Source of the DNA: Erythrobacter sp. BLCC-B19
GTDB taxonomy: Bacteria; Pseudomonadota; Alphaproteobacteria; Sphingomonadales; Sphingomonadaceae
DNA: 64,000 nt
NCBI RefSeq assembly: GCF_028621955.1
Contig: NZ_CP117516.1
Location: 1,696,001 to 1,760,000 of the forward strand
Direction of reading: 5' to 3'
This document shows, piece after piece, positions 47,836-55,781 of this stretch. Each line of letters opens with the position of its first letter. Within the stretch, counting starts at the first letter, position 1. A model generated the notes under the pieces. That model saw nothing but the letters and a program-made list of their open reading frames with translations. It was not told the DNA's origin and made no database searches. The translations under genes and the position numbers were made by a program.

Positions 47836-48624
47836 TCAAAGCGGCCTGGTCGATCCGAAGAACAGCGCCTGGCTGATCGCTGCACGCACCGTCGCTTCCT
47901 GGAACGGTTTGGTGACCAGATAGGTCGGCTCGGGCCGGTCGCCGGTCAGCAGGCGTTCGGGATAGGCGGTGATGAAGATCACCGGCATCGCGCCGACGCT
48001 GAGAATATCGTCCACCGCATCAAGGCCGGAGGAACCATCGGCCAGCTGAATGTCGGCCAGCACCAGACCCGGCATCGCCTCGGCCACGGCGGTGCGGGCC
48101 TGGGTGCGGGTTGCGGCGGTGCCGCTGACGGTGTGGCCGAGACTGGAGACAAGGTCTTCGAGCTGCATCGCGATCAGCGGTTCATCCTCGATGATGAGGA
48201 CGCTGGTGGTCTGCTCGCGTTCGATCTCGGCGATCGCTTCGGCCACCAGCGCTGCAATCTCTTCGGGCGTGCGTTCGAGGATCGCCGCCGCCTCGGCGGT
48301 GGTGAAATCCTCAAGCGTGGTGAGCAGAAGCGCCTGTCGTGCGGGCGGGGTGATGGCGCCCAGCCGGGCCTGCGCGCCAGCTTCGTGTTCGCTTGCGACC
48401 GCGCCTGTGGCGACCGGGCCGGAGGCGCTCGCCCAGACCTTGCTGAAGGCGCGGTAGAGCGGCACCCGCCCGCCAGCGAGGCTCGCCATCAGATCGGCAT
48501 CGGCCAGCACCGCTTCGAGCATTTCGCGCACGAAAGCATCGCCGCTCGCCTGTGATCCGGTCAGCGCACGCGCGTAGCGGCGCAGGAACGGCAGATGAGC
48601 CGCGATCTGGCTGGCGAGTGACAT
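47836..48624 (-). CDS. phyR: General stress response regulator PhyR
   Basis: PhyR is the anti-anti-sigma switch of the general stress response. The 262-residue protein has an N-terminal sigma-like domain (LPFLRRYARALTGSQASGDA and TPPARQALLLTTLEDFTTAE) and a C-terminal receiver. The receiver shows SVLIIEDEPLIAMQ, the phosphorylated Asp in LVLADIQLADG, the conserved FITAYPE, and Lys in YLVTKPF. Phosphorylated PhyR binds NepR and frees EcfG. An AAGG box lies ten bases before the ATG. Confidence 0.95.
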   Translation of the reverse strand: MSLASQIAAHLPFLRRYARALTGSQASGDAFVREMLEAVLADADLMASLAGGRVPLYRAFSKVWASASGPVATGAVASEHEAGAQARLGAITPPARQALLLTTLEDFTTAEAAAILERTPEEIAALVAEAIAEIEREQTTSVLIIEDEPLIAMQLEDLVSSLGHTVSGTAATRTQARTAVAEAMPGLVLADIQLADGSSGLDAVDDILSVGAMPVIFITAYPERLLTGDRPEPTYLVTKPFQEATVRAAISQALFFGSTRPL

Positions 48625-48653
48625 GGGACACCTTTCGCTGGTCTGCAGAGACT

Positions 48654-48677
48654 ACCGATTCGGGGCATAGCGGTTCC
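48654..48677 (-). promoter_or_regulatory. Weak EcfG-like promoter before phyR
   Basis: On the minus strand GGAAC at 48677-48673 is followed after 15 bases by CGGT, close to the EcfG pattern GGAAC-N16/17-CGTT but with one mismatch and short spacing. It lies 30 bases before the phyR ATG, consistent with autoregulation. Confidence 0.3.
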
Positions 48678-48851
48678 CCGCCGCCCCGTCGCCTCAATCT
48701 CGCAAATTGCTGGAATCGCGCAAGTTTGCTGCGGTTTCCGTAAGGGCGAAAAAAATTTTCGGATGCCCGGGAACCGCGTTCGGGTCTGATCATTATCCCG
48801 TTGTCACCGCCGAGACCCCCCTCCCGTCCAAGCGGCTGGTGATACGATCCC

Positions 48852-48889
48852 GAAAGGCCTCCGTTGCTTACGCAACGGAGGCCTTTTTT
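48852..48889 (+). terminator. Strong orphan rightward terminator
   Basis: AAAGGCCTCCGTTGC and GCAACGGAGGCCTTT form a perfect 15-bp stem around TTAC, and T residues continue after it. No rightward gene lies between the phyR start and this hairpin, so it may end a small RNA. The 48625-48851 stretch otherwise shows only the phyR leader and no credible reading frame. Confidence 0.8.
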
Positions 48890-48906
48890 CGTTGGTCGTG
48901 CTGGCG

Positions 48907-49022
48907 CACGACGCAGACCTCCCGCCCCGCCTCCCCACCCGGCCACCATACCGTAATGGTATTCTTGGTGGCCGGGTGGGGAGGCGGGGTGGGAGGTCTG
49001 CGGTTCGCGTCAGCGAACCCGC
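48907..49022. repeat. Diverged copy C of the palindromic intergenic element
   Basis: It shares the GC-rich arms of copies A and B (GCAGACCTCCCGCCCCGCC and GGGGAGGCGGGGTGGGAGG) but has a different centre (CCATACCGTAATGG) and a different end hairpin, GGTTCGC-gtca-GCGAACC. It lies upstream of the second hairpin repeat at 49058. Confidence 0.75.
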
Positions 49023-49057
49023 AAACAAAGACTCCGAGGCGGGGCGGCCAAATAGTG

Positions 49058-49089
49058 GGGAGGTCTGCGGTTCGCGTCAGCGAACCCGC
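49058..49089. repeat. 32-bp direct repeat of the element's right end
   Basis: Bases 49058-49089 repeat 48991-49022 exactly (GGGAGGTCTGC plus the GGTTCGC hairpin). The hairpin ends one base before the stop of the next minus-strand gene, so it could terminate that gene. Confidence 0.8.
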
Positions 49090-50244
49090 TCAACCAAGCT
49101 TTCGCTCGTAGATCACATATTCGCGGTTGATTGTGCTCTGGATCGTGTCGGCAATCGCGACCATTCCCTGATTGTCGTCGAGGATCCAGCCGATCTCCCC
49201 GCGGGTCGAGGCGAATTTCTCGTTCGCCTGAACGCGGATCGCCTCGATCATCATGAAGGCCAGCTGGCTGGCGAGGCGGCTGGAGTGGAACTCCTTGAGC
49301 ACGCCCATCAGCGGCACGCGCATCCCGGCACCCTTGGGGTGGCGCAGCCAGCGCAGCATGGTGATCCAGCCGAAGGGAAACAGCTTGCCCCTGATCTTCG
49401 CCAGCGCGGCGTTGATGTCGGGCCATGTGAGCATGAACGCCACCGGGCGCCCGTCCAGCTCGGCGATCATGTTGAGCTCTTCGAAAATCAGCGGGCGCAG
49501 CTTCTTGCCCGCATAGGCGACTTCGGCCGGGGTGAAGGGGACAAAGCCCCAGTTGTCCGACCAGGCATCGTTGAGGATGCCGAGGATGGTCGCGACCTCG
49601 CTGTCCCAATCCTTCTTGCGCACCTGCCGTATCGTGATGCGCGCATTCTTGTGTCCCGATTGCACGATCCGCTGCACCAGCGGGGGGAAGGGCCGGGTGA
49701 TGTCGAGATCATAGGTATAGAGCGTCTTGGCGCGGCCATAGCCTGCCGCCTCGATCCAGCCGGCATAATGCGCCGGGTGGTGGCCCATCAGTAGCATCGG
49801 CGCGTGGTCTTGCCCGCGCACCAGCAGGCCCGGCTCTTCCCAGATCGATAGCGAGATCGGGCCGAGCACGCGGGTCATGCCCTGCCCTGCCAGCCAGCCT
49901 TCTGCCGCCGTCAGCAGCGCGCGCGCGACGGCCTCGTCCTCGGCATCGAAATAGCCGAAGAAGCCGGTGCCGGGGCCAAATCCCTGGTCTGCCGGCATGG
50001 CGAGCGCGAGCTCGTCGATATGCGCCGAAATTCGCCCGACCGGCTTGCCGCCCTGCCTGGCAATGAACAGCTGCACCCGCGCGTGGCCGAAAAAGGGGTT
50101 CTTGGCCGGATCGACCAGCTCAATCTGTTCGGCGCGGATCTGGGGAACGAAATGCTCCAGCCGGTCGGAGAAGGCGCGGCCCAGATCGACGAAGGCCTCC
50201 CGGCCGCGCTTGTCGGTGACCGGTTCGATAACTATCTGAGCCAT
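49090..50244 (-). CDS. GNAT-like acyltransferase, candidate bacterial ceramide synthase
   Basis: A 384-residue protein starting at the ATG at 50244 (MAQIVIEPVTDKRGREAFVD). Typical blocks are LVDPAKNPFFGHARVQLFIA, GRISAHIDELAL, GFFGYFDAED and SIWEEPGLLVRGQDHAP, followed by a second GNAT-like half (NWGFVPFTPAEVAYAGKKL). This long two-part GNAT-like family, often mis-named dATP pyrophosphohydrolase, includes, as far as I recall, the Caulobacter ceramide synthase bCerS. Sphingomonads make sphingolipids, so an acyl-CoA:dihydrosphingosine acyltransferase role fits, but this is inference. A desaturase gene is divergent from it. A GTG at 50265 is an alternative start. Confidence 0.72.
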   Translation of the reverse strand: MAQIVIEPVTDKRGREAFVDLGRAFSDRLEHFVPQIRAEQIELVDPAKNPFFGHARVQLFIARQGGKPVGRISAHIDELALAMPADQGFGPGTGFFGYFDAEDEAVARALLTAAEGWLAGQGMTRVLGPISLSIWEEPGLLVRGQDHAPMLLMGHHPAHYAGWIEAAGYGRAKTLYTYDLDITRPFPPLVQRIVQSGHKNARITIRQVRKKDWDSEVATILGILNDAWSDNWGFVPFTPAEVAYAGKKLRPLIFEELNMIAELDGRPVAFMLTWPDINAALAKIRGKLFPFGWITMLRWLRHPKGAGMRVPLMGVLKEFHSSRLASQLAFMMIEAIRVQANEKFASTRGEIGWILDDNQGMVAIADTIQSTINREYVIYERKLG

Positions 50245-50410
50245 GCGGGTTGCCTCATCCGTCACGCCGCTTCCTTCGTATTTGCGGTTGATCAAGGTGT
50301 CTGTGTCGCGCGCAGGGCAATCGCGCAAGGCTATCGATCACTGTCACCAACAACCCGCGTTTGGCGAGCGACCCATTTTCGGGTAGGGCGAGCCACAGGA
50401 ATTCGCTGAA

Positions 50411-51502
50411 ATGACCTTGCACCAGACCCTTTCCGCCCAGCCCGGCACGGCTGTTCCCAAGGCGACCCGCGCCCAGTTCATGGCCGAGGACGACAAGGCG
50501 ATGCTGCGCGCCGCGCGCGACCTCACCAAGGGGCTGGGGGAAGCGAGGCCCGCGATCTACTGGCCCGATATGCTGGTATCGGCGGGCGTCGGCTATGCCG
50601 GGATTGCTGTTGCGATCGCCTCGCCCAGCATGGCCGTGAAAATCGCCGCCGGGCTGGTCGCGGCACTGGCGCTTTACCGGGCGCTGATGTTCATTCACGA
50701 GCTGACCCACATCCACCGCGACGCGCTGCCCGGTTTCCGCACCGCGTGGAACATCCTCGTCGGCATCCCGATGCTGACGCCCTCCTTCATGTATGAAGGC
50801 GTCCACGTGATCCACCACAAGCGCACGCAATACGGCACGGTGGAGGATCCCGAATACCTCCCGCTGGCGCTGATGAAGCCGTGGAGCCTGCCGCTGTTCG
50901 TGCTGGTGGCGATGCTGCTGCCGGTGGCGCTGATCATTCGCTTCGGGGTGCTTTATCCGCTCGGCCTGCTGGTGCCGCCGCTGCGCACCTTCGTGTGGGA
51001 GCGGTTCTCGTCGCTCTCGATCAACCCCGAGTTCCGCCGCAAAGCCCCCGAGGGCGAGTTCGCCGGCCGGGTGCGCTGGCAGGAAGCGGGCGCGAGCCTG
51101 TGGGCCATTGCGCTGATCGCGAGCGTCTTCGTGTTCGGCTGGGAGCCGCTCGCCACAGCGCTGGCGATCCTCTCGCTCGCCGCGGTGCTCAACCAGCTGC
51201 GCACGCTGGTCGCGCATCTGTGGGAGAACGAGGGCGAGGCGATGACGGTGACCGCGCAGTTCCTCGATTCGGTCAACGTCCCCCCGCCGGGCCTTGCTGC
51301 CGAGATTTGGGCGCCCGTTGGCCTGCGCTATCACGCGCTGCACCATCTTATGCCGTCTATGCCCTATCATGACCTTCCCGAAGCCCACCGCCGTCTGGCG
51401 CGCGAGCTGGGAACGGGCTCGACCTATGAAGGCGCGAACCACCCGGGGATGCTGGTGCTGGTCGGGCGGATCGCCAGGAGCACGATGGGCAAGCGGGGCT
51501 GA
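50411..51502 (+). CDS. Membrane fatty acid desaturase
   Basis: The 363-residue protein has hydrophobic helices and the three His boxes of membrane desaturases: IHELTHIHRDA, GVHVIHHKRTQYG and HALHHLMPSMPYH. The loop LRTLVAHLWENEGEAMT lies between the second and third. It should desaturate an acyl or sphingoid chain; its location divergent from a possible ceramide synthase makes a sphingolipid substrate worth testing. The ATG at 50411 is the first in frame. Confidence 0.88.
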   Translation: MTLHQTLSAQPGTAVPKATRAQFMAEDDKAMLRAARDLTKGLGEARPAIYWPDMLVSAGVGYAGIAVAIASPSMAVKIAAGLVAALALYRALMFIHELTHIHRDALPGFRTAWNILVGIPMLTPSFMYEGVHVIHHKRTQYGTVEDPEYLPLALMKPWSLPLFVLVAMLLPVALIIRFGVLYPLGLLVPPLRTFVWERFSSLSINPEFRRKAPEGEFAGRVRWQEAGASLWAIALIASVFVFGWEPLATALAILSLAAVLNQLRTLVAHLWENEGEAMTVTAQFLDSVNVPPPGLAAEIWAPVGLRYHALHHLMPSMPYHDLPEAHRRLARELGTGSTYEGANHPGMLVLVGRIARSTMGKRG

Positions 51503-51509
51503 TTTCTGG

Positions 51510-51666
51510 TCGCGCTGATGCGCGATGCAGACCTGCCTTCCCTTTGGCCGCCCCGCCTCCCCACCGCTGTAGGCGGCCGGCGACGCCGGAAGCCACCAAT
51601 GATACCATCAGGCTATGGTGGCCGGGTGGGGAGGCGGGGCGGGAGGTCTGCGCCACCGAAGGTGGC
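51510..51666. repeat. 157-bp palindromic intergenic element, copy B
   Basis: It differs from 47673-47829 at one base (T for C near the left end). It again lies between two convergent genes, the desaturase and a GNAT gene, and ends with the GCCACC-gaa-GGTGGC hairpin two bases before the GNAT stop. Confidence 0.85.
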
Positions 51667-51667
51667 T

Positions 51668-52183
51668 CTAATCCAAGAAGCAGATCATCGCGCAGCGGCG
51701 GTCGGCGGGTAGGCCGTCGTCGATCTCGTTGGCGAGTTCGCCCGCAAGGCGCGGATGGGCGTCGAGCGCGGTGACTTCCTCGAAGCCGAGCCGCGCATAG
51801 AACGGCGCGTTCCACGCCAGATCGCGGAAGGTGGTGAGGGTGAGCGCCTTGAAGCCGGTGTTCCGCGCATCGATCATCGCCGCACGCACCAGCCCCGCCC
51901 CGATCCCGCGGCGCTGGGAGGCGGGGGCGACGTCCATCTCCCAGATGTGGAGTTCGCGGGAAAAGGGCTGGGCCACAAGGAAGCCCGCCATCGCCTCGCC
52001 GACGTGCGCGACAAGGCTGTGCCCCCGGCGAATCAGGCGGGCGTAGTCCTCCGCAGAGCGGGTGCGGGATGGGTCGATCGAAGGCTCGCCCGAAAAGGCT
52101 GCTTCTGCCGCAGCGCGCTCGATGGCGGGCATCGCCGCGGCATCCTCCGCCCGCGCGAGGCGGAGTGACCAGTCGCGGCTCAC
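51668..52183 (-). CDS. GNAT-family N-acetyltransferase
   Basis: A 171-residue single-domain GNAT protein, started at the GTG at 52183, which overlaps the lptG stop (GTGA). Motif A is in EMDVAPASQRRGIGAGLVRA and motif B in FRDLAWNAPFYARLGFEEVT. The ending ADRRCAMICFLD is typical of small bacterial GNATs. Substrate unknown. It is cotranscribed with lptF-lptG but is probably unrelated to lipopolysaccharide export. Confidence 0.85.
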   Translation of the reverse strand: MSRDWSLRLARAEDAAAMPAIERAAAEAAFSGEPSIDPSRTRSAEDYARLIRRGHSLVAHVGEAMAGFLVAQPFSRELHIWEMDVAPASQRRGIGAGLVRAAMIDARNTGFKALTLTTFRDLAWNAPFYARLGFEEVTALDAHPRLAGELANEIDDGLPADRRCAMICFLD

Positions 52184-53292
52184 TCTTCGGTCCGGATCAG
52201 CACCGTTTCGCCGACCAGCAGGAACAGGAAGAACGGTGCCCAGGCGGCCAGGAAGGGCGGATAACCGCCGAAGCTCCCCATGGCGAGCGCCGCATTGTCG
52301 ACCACGAAATAGGCAAAGCCCAGCGCCATCCCGATGATCGCACGCACGAACAGCTGGCCCGAGCGTGCCAGCCCGAAGGCGGCGATCGAGCCTAAAAGCG
52401 GCATCAGCAGCGCCGAGAGCGGCCCCGACAAACGGTGCCACCACTTGGCGCGCATCTCGTCGGTGTTGCGCCCGGCGGCATCATAGGCGGCAATGCTCTC
52501 GCCCAGTTCCCAGAAGCTCTGCCCGTCAACATCGACCGATTGGAGCATGATCCGCTCCGGCGTCAGCGCTTCGCCCACTACCCGTGCCGGCAGCGCTTGC
52601 GTCACCGCGCCCGCCACGTCGAAGGCGACCGGGTTTTCGAGCCGCCAGCCGGGTGCAGCATAGGTCGCGCGGGCGGAGCGCACCTGTTCGCGGATGATCC
52701 CGCCCGGCCCGCGCGCATACCAGGTCACGCCGGTCAGCACGATGTCCTTGCCCGATCCGGTAAGGGTTGAAGCGGCAAGGATATTGTCGCCATCGGTGAG
52801 GTAGATGTTCGATCTCACGCCGCTTGATGCGCCGCTTTCCACTTCGGGGATCGGGCCATATTCGGCCGCCTGCCACGCCTTGATCGTGGCATTGGCGCGG
52901 GTCACGATCCGCTCGTTGAAGCCAAAGCTCACGCCTGCGATCACCGCCGCTGTCAGCAGCAGCGGGGCGAGCACCTGATGGGCCGAAAGCCCGGCCGCTT
53001 TCATCGCCACGACTTCGGAATTCTGGTTCAGCGTCACCAGCGTGATCAGCGTTGCCAGCAGCACCGAATAGGGCAGGAAGCGGCTGACGAGTTGCGGCAC
53101 GCGCAGGCTGGCATAGCGCAGGATCTCGGCCTGCCCGTTGCCCGGTGCGGCGAGAATGTCGCCCGTTTCCGACAACAGGTCGAGCGCCAGCAGCACCACG
53201 ACCAGCATAATCAGCACCGCAAGGATGCGCACCACAAACAGCTTCGCCAGATAAAGCGTCAGCGTGCGCGAAGGGAAAAAGTCGAGCTGCAT
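52180..53292 (-). CDS. lptG: LPS export ABC transporter permease LptG
   Basis: LptG is one of two permeases that extract lipopolysaccharide from the inner membrane with LptB and LptF. The 370-residue protein has N-terminal helices (LFVVRILAVLIMLVVVLLAL), a large periplasmic beta-jellyroll region (about residues 125-260) and C-terminal helices (PLSALLMPLLGSIAAFGLAR and GMALGFAYFVVDNAALAMG). I use the ATG at 53292 (MQLDFFPSRTLTLYLAKLFV); the upstream frame is not family-like. lptF lies ten bases upstream. Confidence 0.94.
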   Translation of the reverse strand: MQLDFFPSRTLTLYLAKLFVVRILAVLIMLVVVLLALDLLSETGDILAAPGNGQAEILRYASLRVPQLVSRFLPYSVLLATLITLVTLNQNSEVVAMKAAGLSAHQVLAPLLLTAAVIAGVSFGFNERIVTRANATIKAWQAAEYGPIPEVESGASSGVRSNIYLTDGDNILAASTLTGSGKDIVLTGVTWYARGPGGIIREQVRSARATYAAPGWRLENPVAFDVAGAVTQALPARVVGEALTPERIMLQSVDVDGQSFWELGESIAAYDAAGRNTDEMRAKWWHRLSGPLSALLMPLLGSIAAFGLARSGQLFVRAIIGMALGFAYFVVDNAALAMGSFGGYPPFLAAWAPFFLFLLVGETVLIRTEE

Positions 53293-53302
53293 TGCCGTGC
53301 GC

Positions 53303-54544
53303 CTACTCTGCCGGAGCTGCCTCGGCCAGAGGCCCGGCCATGCGCGGGCGGCGGCGGGTGAAGAGTTTGCCGATGCGCTTGGACAGCTTGGCGAAGGCCA
53401 TCTCCAGCGCGCCGATCGCCTGCCCGCCAGGGACATAGGCGACGCGGTAATACATCCAGACGATCAGCCCGGCGAACAGCACGAAGGGCACCCAGAAGGC
53501 GAGAATCGGATCGAGCCGGCCGAGTGAGGCGACGTCCTCGCCGTACTGGTTCACCTTGTGATAGGCGACCACCATCACGATCGAGATGAACACGCCCAGC
53601 GCGCTGGTCGATCGCTTGGGCGGAATCGCGAGCGCCACTGCGAGCAGCGGCATCAGGAACATCATCACGATCTCGACCAGCCGGAAGTTGAAGCTGGCAA
53701 GGCTGGCGTCGCGCTGCTGGGGCGCGGCATCGCTGTTCCAGCCGATCCGCAGCAATTCGGGCAGGATATATTCGCGCGTCGCATCGCCGCGGGCGCGGAA
53801 TTTCTCGATCGCGGGCAGATCGATCGGCAGATCGTGGCGGCTGAAGCTGAGCACGCGCGGGGTCTGGCCCTTCATGCCCGTATCCTGAATGATCGTGCCT
53901 TCGGTCAGGCGCAGGATGATCGTGTCGGGATTGTCGCGCGTGGCAAGGAATGCCCCCTCGCGTGCGCTGATCGAGAGCACCTGACCCTTGCTGTTCGACA
54001 CGCGGGCGAAAATGCCCATCAGCTTGCGGCCTTCGTCCTCGCTGGCTTCGATCCGCAAGGCCATGCGATCTGCCAGCGTGGTGAATTCGCCGACCTTGAT
54101 CGAGGCACCCAGCGCGCCCGACCGTAGATCATACTCCATCTGCTCGTAGTAGTAGCGGCTCAGCGGCTGGACGTAGAACACCAGCGCGACATTGACCGCG
54201 ACCAGCACCAGCGTGATGAGATAGGGCATCCGCAGCAGCCGGTTATACGACAGCCCGACCGCGCGCATCGTGTCCAATTCGGATGAAGTTGCCAGTTTGC
54301 GGAACGCCAGCAGCACGCCCAGCAACAGCCCGAGCGGGATCGCGAGGCTGGCATATTCAGGGATCAGCGCGCCGAGCATCTTGAAGACGATGCCCACCGG
54401 CCCGCCCTCCACCGCGACGAAATCGAACAGGCGCAGCATCTTGTCTAGCATCAGCAGCGATGCCGCCAGCGCGAACACGCCCAGCATGGGCACGATCGTC
54501 AGCCGCAGGATATAGCGGTCGATGCTGGGAATGGTGTTGAACAC
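53303..54544 (-). CDS. lptF: LPS export ABC transporter permease LptF
   Basis: The partner permease of LptG, 413 residues. It begins MFNTIPSIDRYILRLTIVPM and has helices around FALAASLLMLDKMLRLFDFV and LAIPLGLLLGVLLAFRKLA, with the coupling-helix region SELDTMRAVGLSYNRLLRMP. A periplasmic domain follows, then helices including FNFRLVEIVMMFLMPLLAVA. The C-terminal tail after residue 390 is Lys/Arg-rich. Confidence 0.94.
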   Translation of the reverse strand: MFNTIPSIDRYILRLTIVPMLGVFALAASLLMLDKMLRLFDFVAVEGGPVGIVFKMLGALIPEYASLAIPLGLLLGVLLAFRKLATSSELDTMRAVGLSYNRLLRMPYLITLVLVAVNVALVFYVQPLSRYYYEQMEYDLRSGALGASIKVGEFTTLADRMALRIEASEDEGRKLMGIFARVSNSKGQVLSISAREGAFLATRDNPDTIILRLTEGTIIQDTGMKGQTPRVLSFSRHDLPIDLPAIEKFRARGDATREYILPELLRIGWNSDAAPQQRDASLASFNFRLVEIVMMFLMPLLAVALAIPPKRSTSALGVFISIVMVVAYHKVNQYGEDVASLGRLDPILAFWVPFVLFAGLIVWMYYRVAYVPGGQAIGALEMAFAKLSKRIGKLFTRRRPRMAGPLAEAAPAE

Positions 54545-54637
54545 GTCCGCCGTTCCGTCGTTTGTGCTGCTGCCCTAGCCGCTTCGTGGCGGCGCGTCAT
54601 GCCCCCAAATCTGGGGGAGGCGGGATGACCGGGGGAT

Positions 54638-55147
54638 TTACCAGAACCGGCTGCCGGGAACGCCCTTGAATGGCCCGGCCTCGCGCGTGGTGATCCACCC
54701 GCCATAGAAGCCGCCGGGTTGGGGCGTGACCTGTTCGCCATCGACGGTCACCTCATCGAAGGGGGCGGCATAGAAGGCGATGTGCCCGGCGATCCCGGCA
54801 AAGGCGGGGGTAGGGGCGGGGTAGCTCCACCCGGCCTGCGCAATCCGTTCGCCCGCGATCACGACGTCCCAATAGGAAGCCTGTCCCTTCCATTCGCAGA
54901 TCGAACGCGCCGGATTGGGCACAAGATGCCCCATCGCGATGTCGGTTTGCGGGACGTAATAGGTCGGCGGGTGCGAGGTTTCGAGCGTGCGCCATGCCGC
55001 GCGGCTATCGACGAGGGTCACGCCCTTGTGGACGATAACGATATGGCGCCCGGTCGGTTCGGCGATGGCGGGGCGGGGGTAGTCCCAGACGCTTTCCTGG
55101 CCCGGCGCGGGCGGATCGGGCTGCGGGTGGTGCGGCTGGCGCGTCAC
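54638..55147 (-). CDS. DUF427 domain protein
   Basis: A 169-residue DUF427 protein with the blocks ESVWDYPRPAIAEP, TYYVPQTDIAMGHL, CEWKGQASYWDV and AFYAAPFDEVTVDGEQV. The family is widespread, soluble and mostly uncharacterised, with a beta-tent fold. The C-terminus ends in QPGGFYGGWITTREAGPFKG. It follows clpS on the same strand after ten bases; the link is probably positional only. Confidence 0.9.
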   Translation of the reverse strand: MTRQPHHPQPDPPAPGQESVWDYPRPAIAEPTGRHIVIVHKGVTLVDSRAAWRTLETSHPPTYYVPQTDIAMGHLVPNPARSICEWKGQASYWDVVIAGERIAQAGWSYPAPTPAFAGIAGHIAFYAAPFDEVTVDGEQVTPQPGGFYGGWITTREAGPFKGVPGSRFW

Positions 55148-55157
55148 GCCTGCGCGC

Positions 55158-55565
55158 TCACGCCTTTTCGAGCGTGCATTGCAGCGGGTGCTGGTTCTGG
55201 CGGGCGAAGTCCATCACCTGATTGACCTTGGTTTCGGCCACTTCGTAGGTGAAGATCCCGCACACGCCCACGCCGCGCTGGTGGACATGGAGCATCACGC
55301 GGGTCGCCTGCTCCAGATCCATGCCGAAGAAGCGCTTCAACACGAGCACCACGAATTCCATCGGGGTGTAGTCGTCATTGAGCATCAGCACCTTGTACTG
55401 GCTTGGCTTCTTGGGCTTGGCGCGGGTCTTGGTGGCAATGCCGACCTGACCCTGTCCGTCGCCGTCCTTGCCGCCATCGTCATCCTCACCCGCACGCACG
55501 GGCACGGGCTGCGGCAAAGGCAGCTCGGCCAGTTCGGCGAGATCGGGAAAGGCGCAGGTTGGCAT
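55158..55565 (-). CDS. clpS: ATP-dependent Clp protease adaptor ClpS
   Basis: ClpS delivers N-end-rule substrates to ClpAP. The 135-residue protein has a disordered N-terminus of about 45 residues, then [20 protein letters not shown], the [20 protein letters not shown] pocket region and [20 protein letters not shown]. The extended N-terminus is acidic and Gly-rich ([13 protein letters not shown]). It is followed by the DUF427 gene. Confidence 0.95.
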   Translation of the reverse strand: MPTCAFPDLAELAELPLPQPVPVRAGEDDDGGKDGDGQGQVGIATKTRAKPKKPSQYKVLMLNDDYTPMEFVVLVLKRFFGMDLEQATRVMLHVHQRGVGVCGIFTYEVAETKVNQVMDFARQNQHPLQCTLEKA

Positions 55566-55673
55566 GAGCCTCCATTATGGGATTCGCTGGGGAAGGTGCA
55601 AGCGGTTGCGTGGGAATTGTTTCAGGCTGCGTTCCCACCCCCAACCCCGATACCTGTCCCGGACTTGGCCAAG

Positions 55674-55707
55674 AAAAAGGCCGGCCAGACTTGCGTCTGG
55701 CCGGCCG
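55674..55707 (-). terminator. Intrinsic terminator of the phasin gene
   Basis: Read leftward, GGCCGGCCAGAC and GTCTGGCCGGCC form a 12-bp stem around GCAA, followed by five Ts. It lies about 75 bases after the phasin stop. The remaining bases to clpS hold no gene. Confidence 0.85.
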
Positions 55708-55781
55708 GCGCCTTGCGGCGCGCTCTCGTGGACCGGGTTGGGAGAGAGAGGAGAGAGGCCCGGCCGGAGAATTCGTAGTGC

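Noticed and set aside
48707..49111. A 134-codon + strand frame between phyR and the GNAT-like gene
   Set aside because: It runs through a perfect terminator hairpin and the palindromic repeat, so its sequence is not selected as protein.
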